From Amycolatopsis sp. 195334CR (lineage in GTDB: Bacteria; Actinomycetota; Actinomycetes; Mycobacteriales; Pseudonocardiaceae), in assembly GCF_017309385.1 (NCBI RefSeq), contig NZ_JAFJMJ010000001.1:2356001-2420000 (forward strand): a stretch of DNA of 64,000 nt. Direction: 5' to 3'. A model generated the notes under the pieces. The model searched no databases. It worked only from the letters and a program-made list of their open reading frames with translations, and was not told where the DNA came from. This document shows, piece by piece, positions 27,922 to 38,549 of this stretch. The translations under genes and the position numbers were made by a program. Each line of letters begins with the position of its first letter. Position 1 is the first letter of the stretch.

Positions 27922-29360
27922 CCCTCGTCCTCCGCTACGCGGCCCGCAGCGACCGTGGCCTGGTGCGATCCAACAACCAGGACTCCGTCTACGCCGGCCC
28001 CCGCCTGCTCGCTCTGGCCGACGGCATGGGCGGGCACGCCGCCGGTGAAGTCGCCAGCAAGGTCGTCATCGCCTCACTGGCCCCGCTCGACGACGACGAA
28101 CCCGGTGACGACCTGCTCTCGCAACTGCGCGACGCGGTCGCCGCCGGCAACGGCGCCATCGCCGAACTGGTCGCCAACGACCCCGACCTGGACGGCATGG
28201 GCACCACGCTCACCGCCGTGCTGTTCTCCGGTTCGCGGCTCGGCCTGGTGCACGTCGGCGACTCGCGCGCCTACCTGCTGCGCGACGGGCAGTTCACCCA
28301 GATCACCCGCGACGACAGCTTCGTCAACGAACTGCTCGAACAGGGCCGCATCACCGAGGAGGAGGCGGCCACCCACCCGCAGCGGTCGCTGCTGCTCAAG
28401 GCGCTGACCGGGCACGAGGTGGAACCGAGCCTGACCGTGCGCGAGGCCCGCGCCGGCGACCGCTACCTGGTCTGCTCCGACGGGCTGTCCGGCATGGTCA
28501 GCGACGAGACCATGGCCGAGGCCATGCGCATCCCGGACCCGCAGGACTGCGCGGACCGGATGATCGAGCTGGCGCTCAAGGGCGGCGGCACGGACAACGT
28601 CACGGTGATCATCGCCGACGTGGTGGACGTCGACTACGGCGAGAACGCGCCGATCGTCGGCGGGGCCGCCGGTGACGGCAGTGACGACTTCAACCACCAG
28701 GGCGACTCCCCCGCCGCGCGGGCCAGGGCGCTGACGCAGCCCCAGCCCCAGCCGCGGCGCCAGGACACGCCACCGCCCCCGGACCCCAAGGCCAAGCGGC
28801 GGAAGCTGTTCCGCATCTTCGGCGTGCTGATCCTGGTGCTGATCGTGCTCGCCGCCGGGGTCATCGCGACCAGGTACTGGGTGCTGAGCCAGTACTACGT
28901 CGGCGCGGGCGCGAACGACGAGGTGGTCATCTACCAGGGGGTTTCCGGCAGCGTGCTGGGTCTGGACCTGCAGGAGCAGGTGGAGGACTCGTGTGCGCCC
29001 GGCGCCAACCTGTGCGACCGCCTGCTGCTGTCCGACCTGCAGGAAGCCCCGCGCGAGGACGTGCGCAACGGGGTGCGGATGGACAGCCTCGCCGCGGCCC
29101 GCGACTACATCGACTCGCTGTGGGACAAGCGGCTGCCGATCTGCCCCGAGCCCCCGAGCCAGGGCGGCGGCATCCCGGGCGAGGTCCCGGGCTCCGGCGG
29201 CGGCCTGATCGGCGGCTTCGGCGCGCAGCAGCAGACGCCGGTCCAGCCGCCCCCGTCCGAATCGGCGCCCCCGCCCGAGCAGTCCTCCGCGCCGGTGGAC
29301 CCGCCGAGTCCGGATCGCCCGGGGGTGGACTGCCGGCTCGCCACGGGCGGCGTCCGCTGA
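27918..29360 (+). CDS. pstP: PstP: PP2C-type Ser/Thr phosphatase
   Basis: A 480-residue membrane phosphatase that reverses PknA/PknB phosphorylation. The PPM/PP2C domain (1-240) shows RSNNQDSVYAG, LALADGMGGHAAGE, GMGTTLTAVLF, HVGDSRAYLLR, CSDGLSGMVSD and GGTDNVTVII, with all metal-binding Asp residues. A Pro-rich linker leads to one membrane helix (LFRIFGVLILVLIVLAAGVI, near 300) and an extracellular part of about 155 residues ending in a Pro/Ser-rich tail. It is coupled to fhaB before it and rodA after it (TGATG). Confidence 0.95.
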   Translation: MTLVLRYAARSDRGLVRSNNQDSVYAGPRLLALADGMGGHAAGEVASKVVIASLAPLDDDEPGDDLLSQLRDAVAAGNGAIAELVANDPDLDGMGTTLTAVLFSGSRLGLVHVGDSRAYLLRDGQFTQITRDDSFVNELLEQGRITEEEAATHPQRSLLLKALTGHEVEPSLTVREARAGDRYLVCSDGLSGMVSDETMAEAMRIPDPQDCADRMIELALKGGGTDNVTVIIADVVDVDYGENAPIVGGAAGDGSDDFNHQGDSPAARARALTQPQPQPRRQDTPPPPDPKAKRRKLFRIFGVLILVLIVLAAGVIATRYWVLSQYYVGAGANDEVVIYQGVSGSVLGLDLQEQVEDSCAPGANLCDRLLLSDLQEAPREDVRNGVRMDSLAAARDYIDSLWDKRLPICPEPPSQGGGIPGEVPGSGGGLIGGFGAQQQTPVQPPPSESAPPPEQSSAPVDPPSPDRPGVDCRLATGGVR

Positions 29361-30814
29361 TGGGCCAGCCCAACTCCGATCCCGCCGGTCAGTACGTCAC
29401 CAATCCCCCGCGTGACCTGCCGACCCGCCGCGGAACGGAACTGGCGATGCTCGGCTTCGCCTCGTTCATCGTCACCGCGGCGTTCATGCTGGTGGAGGCG
29501 AACCAGGAGCAGGAGCTCAGCTTCGCCATCCTCTGGTACGGCCTGGCGTACATGGCGATCCTCACCGTGGCGCACCTCGCGGTGCGCAAGTGGGCGCCGT
29601 ACGCCGATCCGCTGATCCTGCCGTGCGTGGCCCTGCTCAACGGGCTGGGCCTGGTGATGATCTACCGGATCGACCTGGCCAGGGCGGAGAAGGCCCTCCA
29701 GGCGGGCAAGGAGTTCTCGGCGAACGCGCCGAAGCAGGTGATGTGGACGGTCGTCGCGCTGGCGCTGTTCCTGGCCGTGCTGCTGCTGATCAAGGACCAC
29801 CGCACGCTCACCCGGTACGCCTACACCTTCGGCCTGGTCGGCATCATCGCGCTGGCCCTGCCCGCGCTGCTGCCCAGCTCGTTGTCCGAGGTCAACGGCG
29901 CGAAGGTGTGGCTGAAGCTCGGCATCTTCTCGATCCAGCCCGGTGAGTTCGCGAAGATCCTGCTGATGATCTTCTTCGCGTCCTTCCTGGTGTCGAAGCG
30001 CGATCTGTTCATGGCGGCGGGCAAGCGCGTGCTGGGCATCGAACTGCCGCGCGCGCGTGACCTCGGGCCGATCCTGATCGCCGCGGTGGCCTGCCTCGGC
30101 ATCCTGGTCTTCGAGAAGGACCTCGGCACCTCGCTGCTGTTCTTCGGCGTGGTGCTGATGATGCTCTACGTGGCCACCGAGCGGATCATCTGGGTGATCC
30201 TGGGCCTCGGGCTGTTCTTCGGCGGCTGCCTCATCGCCTTCCAGCTGTTCACGCACGTACAACAGCGTGTGGCGAACTGGATGGACCCCCTGGCCACCTA
30301 CGACGACCCCGGCGGCGGCTACCAGATCGCCCAGGGCCTGTTCGGCCTGGGCACCGGCGGGGTCGGTGGCACCGGCCTCGGCGCCGGCCGCCCGGAGATG
30401 GTGCCCGAGTCGAGCACCGACTTCATCACCGCGGCGATCGGCGAGGAGCTCGGCTTCATCGGGCTCTGCGCGATCCTGATGGTCTACCTGATCCTCGCGA
30501 TGCGCGGGATGCGCAGCGCGCTGGCCGTGCGCGACACCTTCGGCAAGCTGCTCGGCGGCGGCCTGTCCTTCGCCATCGTGATGCAGCTGTTCGTCATCGT
30601 CGGCGGCGTCACCAAGCTGATCCCGATGACCGGTATCACCACCCCGTTCCTGTCCTACGGTGGTTCGTCGCTGCTGGCGAACTACATCCTGGTCGCCCTG
30701 CTGCTGCGGATCTCCGACGCCGCGCGGCGCCCGCAGACCAGTGCGAAGCCGCGCCCGCAGCAGCAGGCGCCGCTGGCCGAAGCCCATACGGTGATGGTGG
30801 AGCGACCGAAATGA
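29360..30814 (+). CDS. rodA: RodA: SEDS peptidoglycan glycosyltransferase
   Basis: A 484-residue polytopic SEDS protein with about ten membrane helices that polymerises lipid II during elongation or apical growth. Family motifs near the C-terminal half: GGGYQIAQGLFGLGTGGVGG, MVPESSTDFITAAIGEELGF (with the conserved Asp) and GGVTKLIPMTGITTPFLSYG. The N-terminus carries a cytoplasmic extension of about 25 residues. It overlaps the pbpA start as ATGA, consistent with one SEDS-PBP complex. Confidence 0.95.
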   Translation: MGQPNSDPAGQYVTNPPRDLPTRRGTELAMLGFASFIVTAAFMLVEANQEQELSFAILWYGLAYMAILTVAHLAVRKWAPYADPLILPCVALLNGLGLVMIYRIDLARAEKALQAGKEFSANAPKQVMWTVVALALFLAVLLLIKDHRTLTRYAYTFGLVGIIALALPALLPSSLSEVNGAKVWLKLGIFSIQPGEFAKILLMIFFASFLVSKRDLFMAAGKRVLGIELPRARDLGPILIAAVACLGILVFEKDLGTSLLFFGVVLMMLYVATERIIWVILGLGLFFGGCLIAFQLFTHVQQRVANWMDPLATYDDPGGGYQIAQGLFGLGTGGVGGTGLGAGRPEMVPESSTDFITAAIGEELGFIGLCAILMVYLILAMRGMRSALAVRDTFGKLLGGGLSFAIVMQLFVIVGGVTKLIPMTGITTPFLSYGGSSLLANYILVALLLRISDAARRPQTSAKPRPQQQAPLAEAHTVMVERPK

Positions 30815-32280
30815 ACACACCACTGCGCCGCGTCGGCGTGACCATGCTCGTGATGCTGCTGCTGTTGCTGGTGAACGCCACCTACGTGCAGTTCATCAAG
30901 GCCGACGACTACCGCACCGACAGCCGCAACGCCCGCGTCCTGCTCGACGAGTACTCCCGTCAGCGCGGCAAGATCATCGCCTCGTCCAACGGCCAGGTGC
31001 TGGCCGGCATCGAGCCGACCGACGACAAGTACAAGTTCCTCCGCACCTACCCCGGTGGCGCGATGTACGCCCCGGTCACCGGCTTCTACTCGATCCGGTA
31101 CGGCGCCGGCGGCATGGAGCGCGCCCAGGACGAGGTGCTCAACGGCTCCGACCCGCGCCTGTTCGTGCGGCGGCTCTCGGACATGGTCACCGGCCGCGAC
31201 CCGCGGGGCGGGAACGTGTCGCTGACCATCAACCCGGCCGTGCAGAAGGCCGCCTACGAGGGCATGACCAAGAAGGGCTACACCGGCGCGCTGGTGGCCA
31301 TGGACCCGAAGACCGGCGAGATCCTGGCCATGGTGTCCACCCCCTCCTACGACCCGAGCGGGCTCGCCTCGCACGACGGCAAGGAGCAGGAGAAGGCCTG
31401 GACCGGCTTCGACGCCGACCCGAGCAAGCCGATGCTGAACCGGGCCATCTCGGAGACCTACCCGCCCGGCTCCACCTTCAAGATCGTCACCACCGCGGCG
31501 GCGCTGGAGGACGGCATGAAGCCGGACAGCCAGGTCACCACCGCGGCCAACGTGAAGCTCCCCGGCACCAACGCCGACCTGGAGAACTTCGGCGGCGCGA
31601 CCTGCCAGGGCAGCACGCTCAAGGACGCGCTGGCCTACTCGTGCAACACCGCCTTCGCCGAGATCGCCGGTGGCCTCGGCAAGGACAAGCTGACCGAGAC
31701 CGCGGAGAAGTTCGGCATCGGCCAGACCGATCTGACCGTGCCGATGCGGGTCGCCCCGTCCGGTCTCGGTGACCTGGCGGGCAAGCCGCAGCTGTACCAG
31801 AGCGGGATCGGCCAGCGCGACGTCCGGCTGACCCCGCTGCAGGTGGCGCTGCTGTCCTCGGCGGTGGCCAACGGCGGGACCGCGATGAAGCCGCAGCTGA
31901 TCAAGGCGCTGCTGGCCCAGGACCTGTCCGAGATGGAGAAGATCAGCCCCGAGGAGCTGACCGGCGACCCGGCGATGTCCTCGGCCAACGCGGCCATCCT
32001 GCGCGACATGATGCTCGCGTCGGAGGCCAACACCAAGGGCGGCGGCAAGAACGACGCGCTGAAGATCGCCTCGAAGACCGGCACCGCGGAGCACGGCAGC
32101 GATCCGAAGGCCACCCCGCCGCACGCCTGGTACACCGCCTTCGCCCCGGCCGACGACCCGAAGATCGCGCTCGCCGTGATCGTCGAGTCCGGTGGGGACC
32201 GCGGCCTCGCCGCGACGGGTGGCACGGTGGCCGCCGAAATCGGCCGGTCCGCCATCGCCGCCGCGCTCGGGGGTGGATGA
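30811..32280 (+). CDS. pbpA: PbpA: class B penicillin-binding protein
   Basis: A 489-residue transpeptidase anchored by one N-terminal helix ([20 protein letters not shown]). Active-site motifs are present in order: SxxK in [11 protein letters not shown], SxN in [11 protein letters not shown] and KTG in [11 protein letters not shown]. It should cross-link the strands made by its coupled SEDS partner RodA. It is the shorter actinobacterial PbpA type without a large dimerisation domain. The kinase gene follows 4 bases after the stop. Confidence 0.95.
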   Translation: MNTPLRRVGVTMLVMLLLLLVNATYVQFIKADDYRTDSRNARVLLDEYSRQRGKIIASSNGQVLAGIEPTDDKYKFLRTYPGGAMYAPVTGFYSIRYGAGGMERAQDEVLNGSDPRLFVRRLSDMVTGRDPRGGNVSLTINPAVQKAAYEGMTKKGYTGALVAMDPKTGEILAMVSTPSYDPSGLASHDGKEQEKAWTGFDADPSKPMLNRAISETYPPGSTFKIVTTAAALEDGMKPDSQVTTAANVKLPGTNADLENFGGATCQGSTLKDALAYSCNTAFAEIAGGLGKDKLTETAEKFGIGQTDLTVPMRVAPSGLGDLAGKPQLYQSGIGQRDVRLTPLQVALLSSAVANGGTAMKPQLIKALLAQDLSEMEKISPEELTGDPAMSSANAAILRDMMLASEANTKGGGKNDALKIASKTGTAEHGSDPKATPPHAWYTAFAPADDPKIALAVIVESGGDRGLAATGGTVAAEIGRSAIAAALGGG

Positions 32281-32284
32281 GCCG

Positions 32285-33634
32285 ATGCTGTCCACGGGTC
32301 AGCTGCTCGCCGAGCGCTACCGGCTCACCAGCCGGATCGCGGTCGGCGGCATGGGTGAGGTCTGGCAGGCCAGCGACACCCGGCTCGACCGCACCGTGGC
32401 GGTGAAGGTGCTCAAGGCGGAGCTGTCCGGGGACGCGGAGTTCCTGCACCGGTTCCGCACCGAGGCCAGGACCACGGCCTCGCTCAACCACGCCGGGATC
32501 GCCGCGGTGCACGACTACGGCGAGACGGTGGCCGACGAGCTCAGCATCGCCTACCTGGTGATGGAGCTGGTCGAGGGCGACCCGCTGGCCGGGATACTGG
32601 CCAAGCAGGGCCGGATCTCCCCCGAGTTCACCCTGGACCTGCTGGAGCAGGCCGGGCGCGCGCTGCAGGCGGCGCACGAGCGTGGGCTGGTCCACCGCGA
32701 CGTCAAACCGGGCAACATCCTGGTCACCCCGGCCGGTCAGGTGAAGCTGACCGACTTCGGCATCGCCAAGGCGGCCGACGCGGCGCCGGTCACCCGCAAC
32801 GGCATGGTGATGGGCACCGCCCACTACATCGCGCCGGAGCAGGCGCTCGGCCACGCCGCCGAACCCGCCAGCGACGTCTACTCGCTGGCCGTCTGCGGGT
32901 ACGAGTGCCTCACCGGGTACCGGCCGTTCCTGTCCGAGAACGCCGTGACGGTCGCCATGATGCACATCCGCGACATCCCGCCGCCGCTGCCGCCGGACGT
33001 ACCACCCGGTCTGCGCGCGCTGATCGAGGCGACGCTGGTCAAGGACCCGCGGCAGCGCTACAACAACGGCGGTGAGTTCGCCAACGCGGTGGCCGCGGTG
33101 CGGGCCGGGCGGCCGCTGCCCACGCCGCTGGGGCTGGCCTCGGCCTACGCGCAGGCTTCCGGCCAGCCGTTGCCGGTAAACTCGCACGCGCCGGTCGGTC
33201 CCGTTTCGCACCCGGCAATCCAGCCGGTACCGCCGCCGGCGCACCAGCCCGGCCCGGCTACCGGGGTCGGGCCGATGGTCCCGCCGCGGCGGCGCAGTCA
33301 CACCGGTCTGTGGATCCTGCTGGCCCTGGTGATCGTCGCGGTGCTGGTGGCGGCCGCGCTGGTGGTCCCGAAGCTGCTCAGCGGCTCCGGGCGCGACACA
33401 CCGTCGGGGAACGTCGAGACCAGCGAACCGGTGGGTGAACCGGGGTACGAGCCGACGGTGGAACGGCCGGCGAAGCCCAGCCAGGGCCCGCCGCACCACA
33501 CGCCCCAACCGGGGCCGGGTCAGAACGAGGACGGGGACAACGCAACCGAGGGTTCGGTGCGTTCACCCGGAGACGACGGCTTGCCAGGGATGATGGACCC
33601 AACATGGATGGAACGGAACGGCACGCACCGATGA
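32285..33634 (+). CDS. pknA: PknA-type Ser/Thr protein kinase
   Basis: A 449-residue membrane kinase. The N-terminal catalytic domain has [19 protein letters not shown], the catalytic loop [17 protein letters not shown] and [12 protein letters not shown] Pro-rich linker leads to one membrane helix ([20 protein letters not shown] near residue 345) and a short extracellular tail rich in Pro/Gly/Glu without PASTA domains, which fits PknA rather than PknB. In actinomycetes it phosphorylates cell-division and wall proteins. Its stop overlaps the pknB start as ATGA. Confidence 0.93.
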   Translation: MLSTGQLLAERYRLTSRIAVGGMGEVWQASDTRLDRTVAVKVLKAELSGDAEFLHRFRTEARTTASLNHAGIAAVHDYGETVADELSIAYLVMELVEGDPLAGILAKQGRISPEFTLDLLEQAGRALQAAHERGLVHRDVKPGNILVTPAGQVKLTDFGIAKAADAAPVTRNGMVMGTAHYIAPEQALGHAAEPASDVYSLAVCGYECLTGYRPFLSENAVTVAMMHIRDIPPPLPPDVPPGLRALIEATLVKDPRQRYNNGGEFANAVAAVRAGRPLPTPLGLASAYAQASGQPLPVNSHAPVGPVSHPAIQPVPPPAHQPGPATGVGPMVPPRRRSHTGLWILLALVIVAVLVAAALVVPKLLSGSGRDTPSGNVETSEPVGEPGYEPTVERPAKPSQGPPHHTPQPGPGQNEDGDNATEGSVRSPGDDGLPGMMDPTWMERNGTHR

Positions 33635-35595
33635 GCACACCCCGACTGCTCTCCAATCGTTACGAGCTCGGCGACACGCTCGGCTACGGCGGCATGTCCG
33701 AGGTTCACCATGGGCATGACGTACGGCTCGGCCGCGAGGTCGCGATCAAGATCCTACGGGCCGACCTGGCCAGGGATCCCCAGTTCCAGGAGCGGTTCCG
33801 GCGGGAGGCGCAGAACGCCGCCGCGCTGAACCACCCGGCCATCGTGGCCGTCTACGACACCGGGGAGACGCAGACCGAGTACGGTCCGCTGCCCTACATC
33901 GTGATGGAGTACGTCTCCGGCCGGACGCTGCGCGACATCGTCAAGACCGAGGGTCCGATGTCGCAGAAGCGCGCCATGGAGGTGATGGCCGACGTCTGCG
34001 CGGCGCTGGACTTCTCGCACCGGCACGGCATCGTCCACCGCGACGTGAAGCCGGCCAACGTGATGATCACCACCAACGGCGCGGTCAAGGTGATGGACTT
34101 CGGCATCGCCCGCGCCATCCACGACGGCCAGTCCGCGATGACGCAGACCGCCGCGGTGATCGGCACCGCCCAGTACCTCTCGCCGGAGCAGGCGCGGGGT
34201 GAGTCGGTCGACGCCCGCAGTGACGTCTACGCCGCGGGCTGCGTGCTGTACGAGCTGATCACCGGGGAGCCGCCGTTCACCGGTGACTCGCCGGTCGCGG
34301 TCGCCTACCAGCACGTCCGTGAGGACCCGAACCCGCCGTCGTCGGTGAACCCGGCGGTGTCGCCGGAGCTGGACGCGGTGGTGCTGAAGGCGCTGGCCAA
34401 GGGGCCGGCGAACCGGTACCAGTCGGCCGCCGAGATGCGCTCGGACATGGTCCGCACGCTGTCCGGCCAGCACCCGCTCGCGCCGATGGTGATGTCGGAG
34501 GACGAGCGCACGCAGGTGATGAACAGCCGTCGCCCGCCGGCCGCCTACGACGACGGGTACGCCGCCGACGAGTACGACCCGGTCGCCGAGGACCGGGCAA
34601 GACGCAGCAAGCGCAACAAGATCCTGGCCGCGCTCGCCGTGGTCGGCGTGCTGATCGTGGCCGCGGCGATGTACTTCGCCGGCGTGTTCGACCAGAAGGC
34701 CGAACTGGTCGCGATCCCGTCGGTCAAGGGCCAGCAGGAGGCGACCGCGCTGGACGCGCTCCGCTCGGCGGGCCTGCAGCCGGAACGCGAAGAGGTCATC
34801 TGCAAGGCGCCGCAGGCGGGCGCGCAGCCGCCGTGCACCAGCGACCAGATCAACAAGGTCGTGTCGACCAATCCCGAGGTGGGCGTCGAGGTCGCCAAGG
34901 GCTCGGTGGTGAAGGTGCAGATCGGCACCGCGCCGAAGAAGGTCAAGGTGCCCGACCTGGTCGGCAAGGAGCAGGGTCCGGCGGCCGACGAGGCCAAGCA
35001 GGCCGGGTTCGAGATCGACACGAACGTCGAAGAGGTCGAGACCAAGGACCCGAACGAGTACGGCAAGGTCATCGAGCAGAACCCGCGCTCCGGCGTCGAG
35101 GCCGAGCAGGGCACCTCGATCAAGCTGACCGTGGGCAAGCGGCCGAACCAGGTGCTGGCGCAGAGCCAGGTGGGCAAGAAGTTCAGCGAGGCGAAGAAGG
35201 CGCTGGAGGACCTGAAGCTCAAGGTCACCCGCAAGGACGTCACCTCGGACAAGCCGAAGGACGAGGTCGTCGCGCAGAACCCGGTCGGCGGCACGGTCGA
35301 CGAGGGCACCACGATCACGCTCGAGGTGTCCACCGGGGCCAAGGAGCAGATCTCCATGCCCGACCTGCAGGGCGCGACCCTGGAGCAGGCGAAGAAGGAA
35401 CTCAAGGAAGCCGGCTGGAACGGTCAGCTGGTCACCCTCGAGGACGAGGTGAACGACGAGGACCTGGAGGGCCGGGTCACCAACAGCGACCCGACCAGCG
35501 GCAGCACGATCACCAAGGACCAGACGGTGACGCTGTACATCGGCAAGCAGAACCGGCCGGGTGGTCCGTCCATCCCGGGTCTGCCCGGCAGCTAG
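33631..35595 (+). CDS. pknB: PknB: PASTA-domain Ser/Thr protein kinase
   Basis: A 654-residue essential-type receptor kinase. The catalytic domain is close to the M. tuberculosis protein: [40 protein letters not shown], and the activation loop [18 protein letters not shown] with its two phosphorylatable threonines. One membrane helix ([20 protein letters not shown]) leads to four PASTA repeats that bind peptidoglycan fragments and lipid II ([20 protein letters not shown] is the start of the first). The ATG at 33631 matches the known MSTP/MTTP start; an upstream in-frame ATG at 33604 is less likely. Confidence 0.96.
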   Translation: MSTPRLLSNRYELGDTLGYGGMSEVHHGHDVRLGREVAIKILRADLARDPQFQERFRREAQNAAALNHPAIVAVYDTGETQTEYGPLPYIVMEYVSGRTLRDIVKTEGPMSQKRAMEVMADVCAALDFSHRHGIVHRDVKPANVMITTNGAVKVMDFGIARAIHDGQSAMTQTAAVIGTAQYLSPEQARGESVDARSDVYAAGCVLYELITGEPPFTGDSPVAVAYQHVREDPNPPSSVNPAVSPELDAVVLKALAKGPANRYQSAAEMRSDMVRTLSGQHPLAPMVMSEDERTQVMNSRRPPAAYDDGYAADEYDPVAEDRARRSKRNKILAALAVVGVLIVAAAMYFAGVFDQKAELVAIPSVKGQQEATALDALRSAGLQPEREEVICKAPQAGAQPPCTSDQINKVVSTNPEVGVEVAKGSVVKVQIGTAPKKVKVPDLVGKEQGPAADEAKQAGFEIDTNVEEVETKDPNEYGKVIEQNPRSGVEAEQGTSIKLTVGKRPNQVLAQSQVGKKFSEAKKALEDLKLKVTRKDVTSDKPKDEVVAQNPVGGTVDEGTTITLEVSTGAKEQISMPDLQGATLEQAKKELKEAGWNGQLVTLEDEVNDEDLEGRVTNSDPTSGSTITKDQTVTLYIGKQNRPGGPSIPGLPGS

Positions 35596-35599
35596 CCGC

Positions 35600-36007
35600 A
35601 TGCCCAGGTACCTGCTGCTCAAGCACTACCGCGGTGCGCCGGCGGCGGTCAACGACGTGCCGATGGCGGAGTGGGCGCCGGAAGAGGTGACCGCGCACCT
35701 GGCGTACATGCGTGCTTTCGCCGACCGGCTGAAGGAGACCGGCGAGTTCGTCGACCACGCGGCGCTCTCGCCGCAGGGCACGTTCGTCCGGTACGACGGT
35801 GAGGGCCGCCCGCCGGTGACCGACGGGCCGTTCGCCGAGACCAAGGACCTCATCGCGGGCTGGATGGTGCTCGACGTCGACAGCTACGAGCGCGCCGTCG
35901 AACTGGCCGGGGAGCTGTCGGCCGCGCCGGGAGCGGGTGGGAAGCCGATCCACGAGTGGCTCGAACTGCGGCCGTTCTACGGTGAGCCGCCGATCGTCAC
36001 GGAGTGA
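35600..36007 (+). CDS. YCII/DGPF-domain protein paired with the ECF sigma factor
   Basis: A 135-residue YCII-family protein. It starts MPRYLLLKHYRG and contains VTDGPFAETKDLIAGWMVLD, the DGPF motif of proteins encoded beside ECF42-type sigma factors. Conserved His/Asp residues suggest a small catalytic or ligand-binding dimer, but no activity is established. It starts 4 bases after pknB, so it may be transcribed with the kinase operon. It overlaps the sigma gene as GTGA. Confidence 0.88.
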   Translation: MPRYLLLKHYRGAPAAVNDVPMAEWAPEEVTAHLAYMRAFADRLKETGEFVDHAALSPQGTFVRYDGEGRPPVTDGPFAETKDLIAGWMVLDVDSYERAVELAGELSAAPGAGGKPIHEWLELRPFYGEPPIVTE

Positions 36008-37155
36008 CCGGCCGGGTGGACGAGGCACTGCTGCGCGGTCTCACGCCGAGCGTGCTCGGGATCCTCGTCCGCCGCGGTGCCGACTTCGCGGCGGCCGAGG
36101 ACGCCGTGCAGGACGCGCTGGTGGAGGCGATCCGGGTCTGGCCGACCGACCCGCCGCGGGATCCGAAGGGCTGGCTGGTCACCGTCGCGTGGCGCCGCTT
36201 CCTCGACGCGACCAGAGCGAACACCGCCCGACGGCGGCGCGAGGACCTGGTGGACGAGGAACCGGCGCCCGAGCCGGGGTCCGCCGTGGACGACACGCTC
36301 CAGCTGTACTTCCTGTGCGCGCACCCGTCGTTGACGCCGTCGTCCGCGGTCGCGCTGACGCTGCGCGCGGTCGGCGGGCTGACCACGCGGCAGATCGCGC
36401 AGGCCTACCTGGTGCCCGAGGCGACCATGGCGCAGCGCATCAGCCGGGCCAAGCGCACGGTGTCGGGCATGCGGTTCGTCCAGCCCGGGGACGTCGGCAC
36501 CGTGGTGCGCGTGCTCTACCTGGTGTTCAACGAGGGCTATTCGGGTGACGTCGACCTGGCCGCCGAAGCGATCCGGCTGACCAGGCAGCTCGCGGCGGTG
36601 ATCGACCACCCGGAGGTGACCGGGCTGCTCGCGCTCATGCTGCTGCACCACGCCCGGCGCGCCACCCGGACCACGCCGGAGGGCAGCCTGGTTCCGCTCG
36701 CCGAGCAGGACCGCACCCGGTGGGACACCGGTGCCATCGCCGAAGGCGTGGACCTCCTGCAGGCGGCGCTGGCCCGCGACCAACTGGGCGAGTTCCAGGC
36801 GCAGGCGGCCATCGCCGCCCTGCACGCCGACGCCCCCACCGCCGCGGAGACGGACTGGGCGCAGATCGTCGAGTGGTACGACGAGCTGGTGGAGCTGACC
36901 GACAGCCCGATCGCCCGGCTCAACCGCGCCGTAGCCGTCGGGGAAGCAGATGGCCCACGCGCGGGCCTCGCCGCCCTCGGTGAGGTGGATGCGTCGGTGC
37001 CGCGGCACACCGCCGTCGCCGCCCACCTCCACGAACGAGATGGGAACCTGGGCACAGCCGCACGCCTCTATGCGGAAGCCGCCGAGAAGGCCACGAGCCC
37101 GGCGGAACGGGAGCACCTGACCAAGCAGGCGGACCGCCTCAACGCCGCCTTCTGA
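36004..37155 (+). CDS. ECF sigma factor, ECF42-type (DUF6596/SnoaL-like extended)
   Basis: A 383-residue RNA polymerase sigma factor. Region 2 (FAAAEDAVQDALVEAIRVWP) and region 4 (RAVGGLTTRQIAQAYLVPEATMAQRISRAKRTV) are clear, joined by a short linker. About 200 extra C-terminal residues are helical and TPR-like (VFNEGYSGDVDLAAEAIRL, LNRAVAVGEADGPRAGLAAL, ARLYAEAAEKATS). ECF42 proteins use such a tail in place of an anti-sigma factor. The partner DGPF protein is coupled upstream. The target promoters are not identifiable here. Confidence 0.9.
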   Translation: MTGRVDEALLRGLTPSVLGILVRRGADFAAAEDAVQDALVEAIRVWPTDPPRDPKGWLVTVAWRRFLDATRANTARRRREDLVDEEPAPEPGSAVDDTLQLYFLCAHPSLTPSSAVALTLRAVGGLTTRQIAQAYLVPEATMAQRISRAKRTVSGMRFVQPGDVGTVVRVLYLVFNEGYSGDVDLAAEAIRLTRQLAAVIDHPEVTGLLALMLLHHARRATRTTPEGSLVPLAEQDRTRWDTGAIAEGVDLLQAALARDQLGEFQAQAAIAALHADAPTAAETDWAQIVEWYDELVELTDSPIARLNRAVAVGEADGPRAGLAALGEVDASVPRHTAVAAHLHERDGNLGTAARLYAEAAEKATSPAEREHLTKQADRLNAAF

Positions 37156-38548
37156 ACAACGCATACCCCGAAGCGACAGCCACCAAGACCAGGGAAACCA
37201 CTGCGGACGTGATGGTGCCCAGACTGGTCCCGGTGGAATTGGGCGCCAACGGTCCATAAATCGACATGATCGTGCTGACCACGAAGACGAACCAGAGCAG
37301 GCCGGTACGGATGCCTGCGGTCTTCCGCGCGATCTCCGGGAAGGCTTCGAACAGGCCCATCGGCCGTCCGGCCGCGGCCCGCGCCCTGCGCACCCGGCGG
37401 CTCAGGACGTATCCGCAGAGGACCGCGACCACCAGCATCACGATGCCGACCGACAGATCTGGATTCTTCTGCTGCGGCGTGTCACCGCCGAAGATCGCGC
37501 CCGCGACGGCGCCGATACCGAAACTGACCCCGATACCCGCGCCGAGCCACAGCAGCCAACTCGATACCACGTATCCGACCTGGCCGGCCGATGCGGAAGC
37601 TTCCCGCTCAGCAGGCGCGGGGACCGGTGCCGTTGGCTCCGGGAGTGGCTCGACCGGAGTCGGCTTCGGCGCCCTCGGCTTCGACGCGGGCTGTGAGACC
37701 GCCGGTGGTGCGGGTGCCGGTGGTGCGGGTGCCGGTGGTGCGGGTGCCGGTGGCGTGGGTGCGGGTGGCGTGGGTGCGGCCGCCCTCGGCGGCGGTACCT
37801 CGGGGGCCGGGGTCCGTCGCAGCACGAGTCCACCGCTGGTGTCCCCGGCCGACATCTTCGGCTGCGGCAGCGAACGCCGAGCCAGTGCCGCCTGAACCGA
37901 GCGAAAGGCCTGGTTCACGTCGAGCGGTTGGCCGGTCAGCCGCGGACCGTCGACCAGCAGCTTGAGCAGTTCCCCGGTGAACGCGGTGTTGCGCTCGCCC
38001 GGCGGCGACAGGGACTTCTTGTTCTTGGGCGCCGAGGTGATCACCGACGTACCGGAAACGGCGATCTCCGCGGCCTCCACATCGGAGCCGGACATGGTGC
38101 CGACCGCGATCCCGGAGTAACAGCAGTCCAGGATGAGCAACTTCATCCTGGCCGGGCTGTTCGCGATCACCTCGCGGAAGACGTCGAACGGCACCGCGGT
38201 CGTGTCCAGCTCCTCCGGATCGGTCTCCCACACGGTCAGGTACAGCGTGTCCCGCACGGGATGACGCTTGCCGTGTCCGGCGTAGTAGACGAACAGCACG
38301 TCCTCCGCCTGTGACGCGCTCTCCCTGAGCCGGCGGATCAGGCTTCGCTGGGATTCGGGCGTGTGCACCGTCCGGCAGCTCGCCTGTGCCAGGATCCCCG
38401 TCCGAGAATCGGTGAGCGCGGCGGCCAGATCGGTCAGGTTGTTCGCCACTGCGGGCAGGTTCGGCAACCGGTCGTGGTGCTGGAAGTCGCTGGTGCCGAT
38501 CAGTACCGCTCGCGAAAGCGCCGGATCGGGCAGGAACGGCGCGGGCAT
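37139..38548 (-). CDS. Caspase-family protease with four membrane helices (EACC1-associated effector)
   Basis: A 469-residue protein. The N-terminal caspase/metacaspase-like domain (1-245) carries the catalytic His92 in VYYAGHGKRHP and Cys143 in LLILDCCYSGIAVG, with the start LSRAVLIGTSDF. A Pro/Ala-rich linker (about 245-330) includes several copies of PAPAPP. Four hydrophobic segments follow (VSSWLLWLGAGIGVSFGIGA, IVMLVVAVLCGYVL, LLWFVFVVSTIMSIYG, ITSAVVSLVLVAVASGYAL). The protease domain should face the cytoplasm, tethered to the membrane. It starts one base after the EACC1 gene. The pair resembles predicted actinobacterial conflict/suicide systems; its targets are unknown. Confidence 0.88.
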   Translation of the reverse strand: MPAPFLPDPALSRAVLIGTSDFQHHDRLPNLPAVANNLTDLAAALTDSRTGILAQASCRTVHTPESQRSLIRRLRESASQAEDVLFVYYAGHGKRHPVRDTLYLTVWETDPEELDTTAVPFDVFREVIANSPARMKLLILDCCYSGIAVGTMSGSDVEAAEIAVSGTSVITSAPKNKKSLSPPGERNTAFTGELLKLLVDGPRLTGQPLDVNQAFRSVQAALARRSLPQPKMSAGDTSGGLVLRRTPAPEVPPPRAAAPTPPAPTPPAPAPPAPAPPAPAPPAVSQPASKPRAPKPTPVEPLPEPTAPVPAPAEREASASAGQVGYVVSSWLLWLGAGIGVSFGIGAVAGAIFGGDTPQQKNPDLSVGIVMLVVAVLCGYVLSRRVRRARAAAGRPMGLFEAFPEIARKTAGIRTGLLWFVFVVSTIMSIYGPLAPNSTGTSLGTITSAVVSLVLVAVASGYALFRRRR

Positions 38549-38549
38549 T

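Noticed and set aside
37620-37800. Short GC-rich direct repeats as a noncoding element
   Set aside because: They encode the PAPAPP-type linker of the caspase protein in frame and need no separate explanation.
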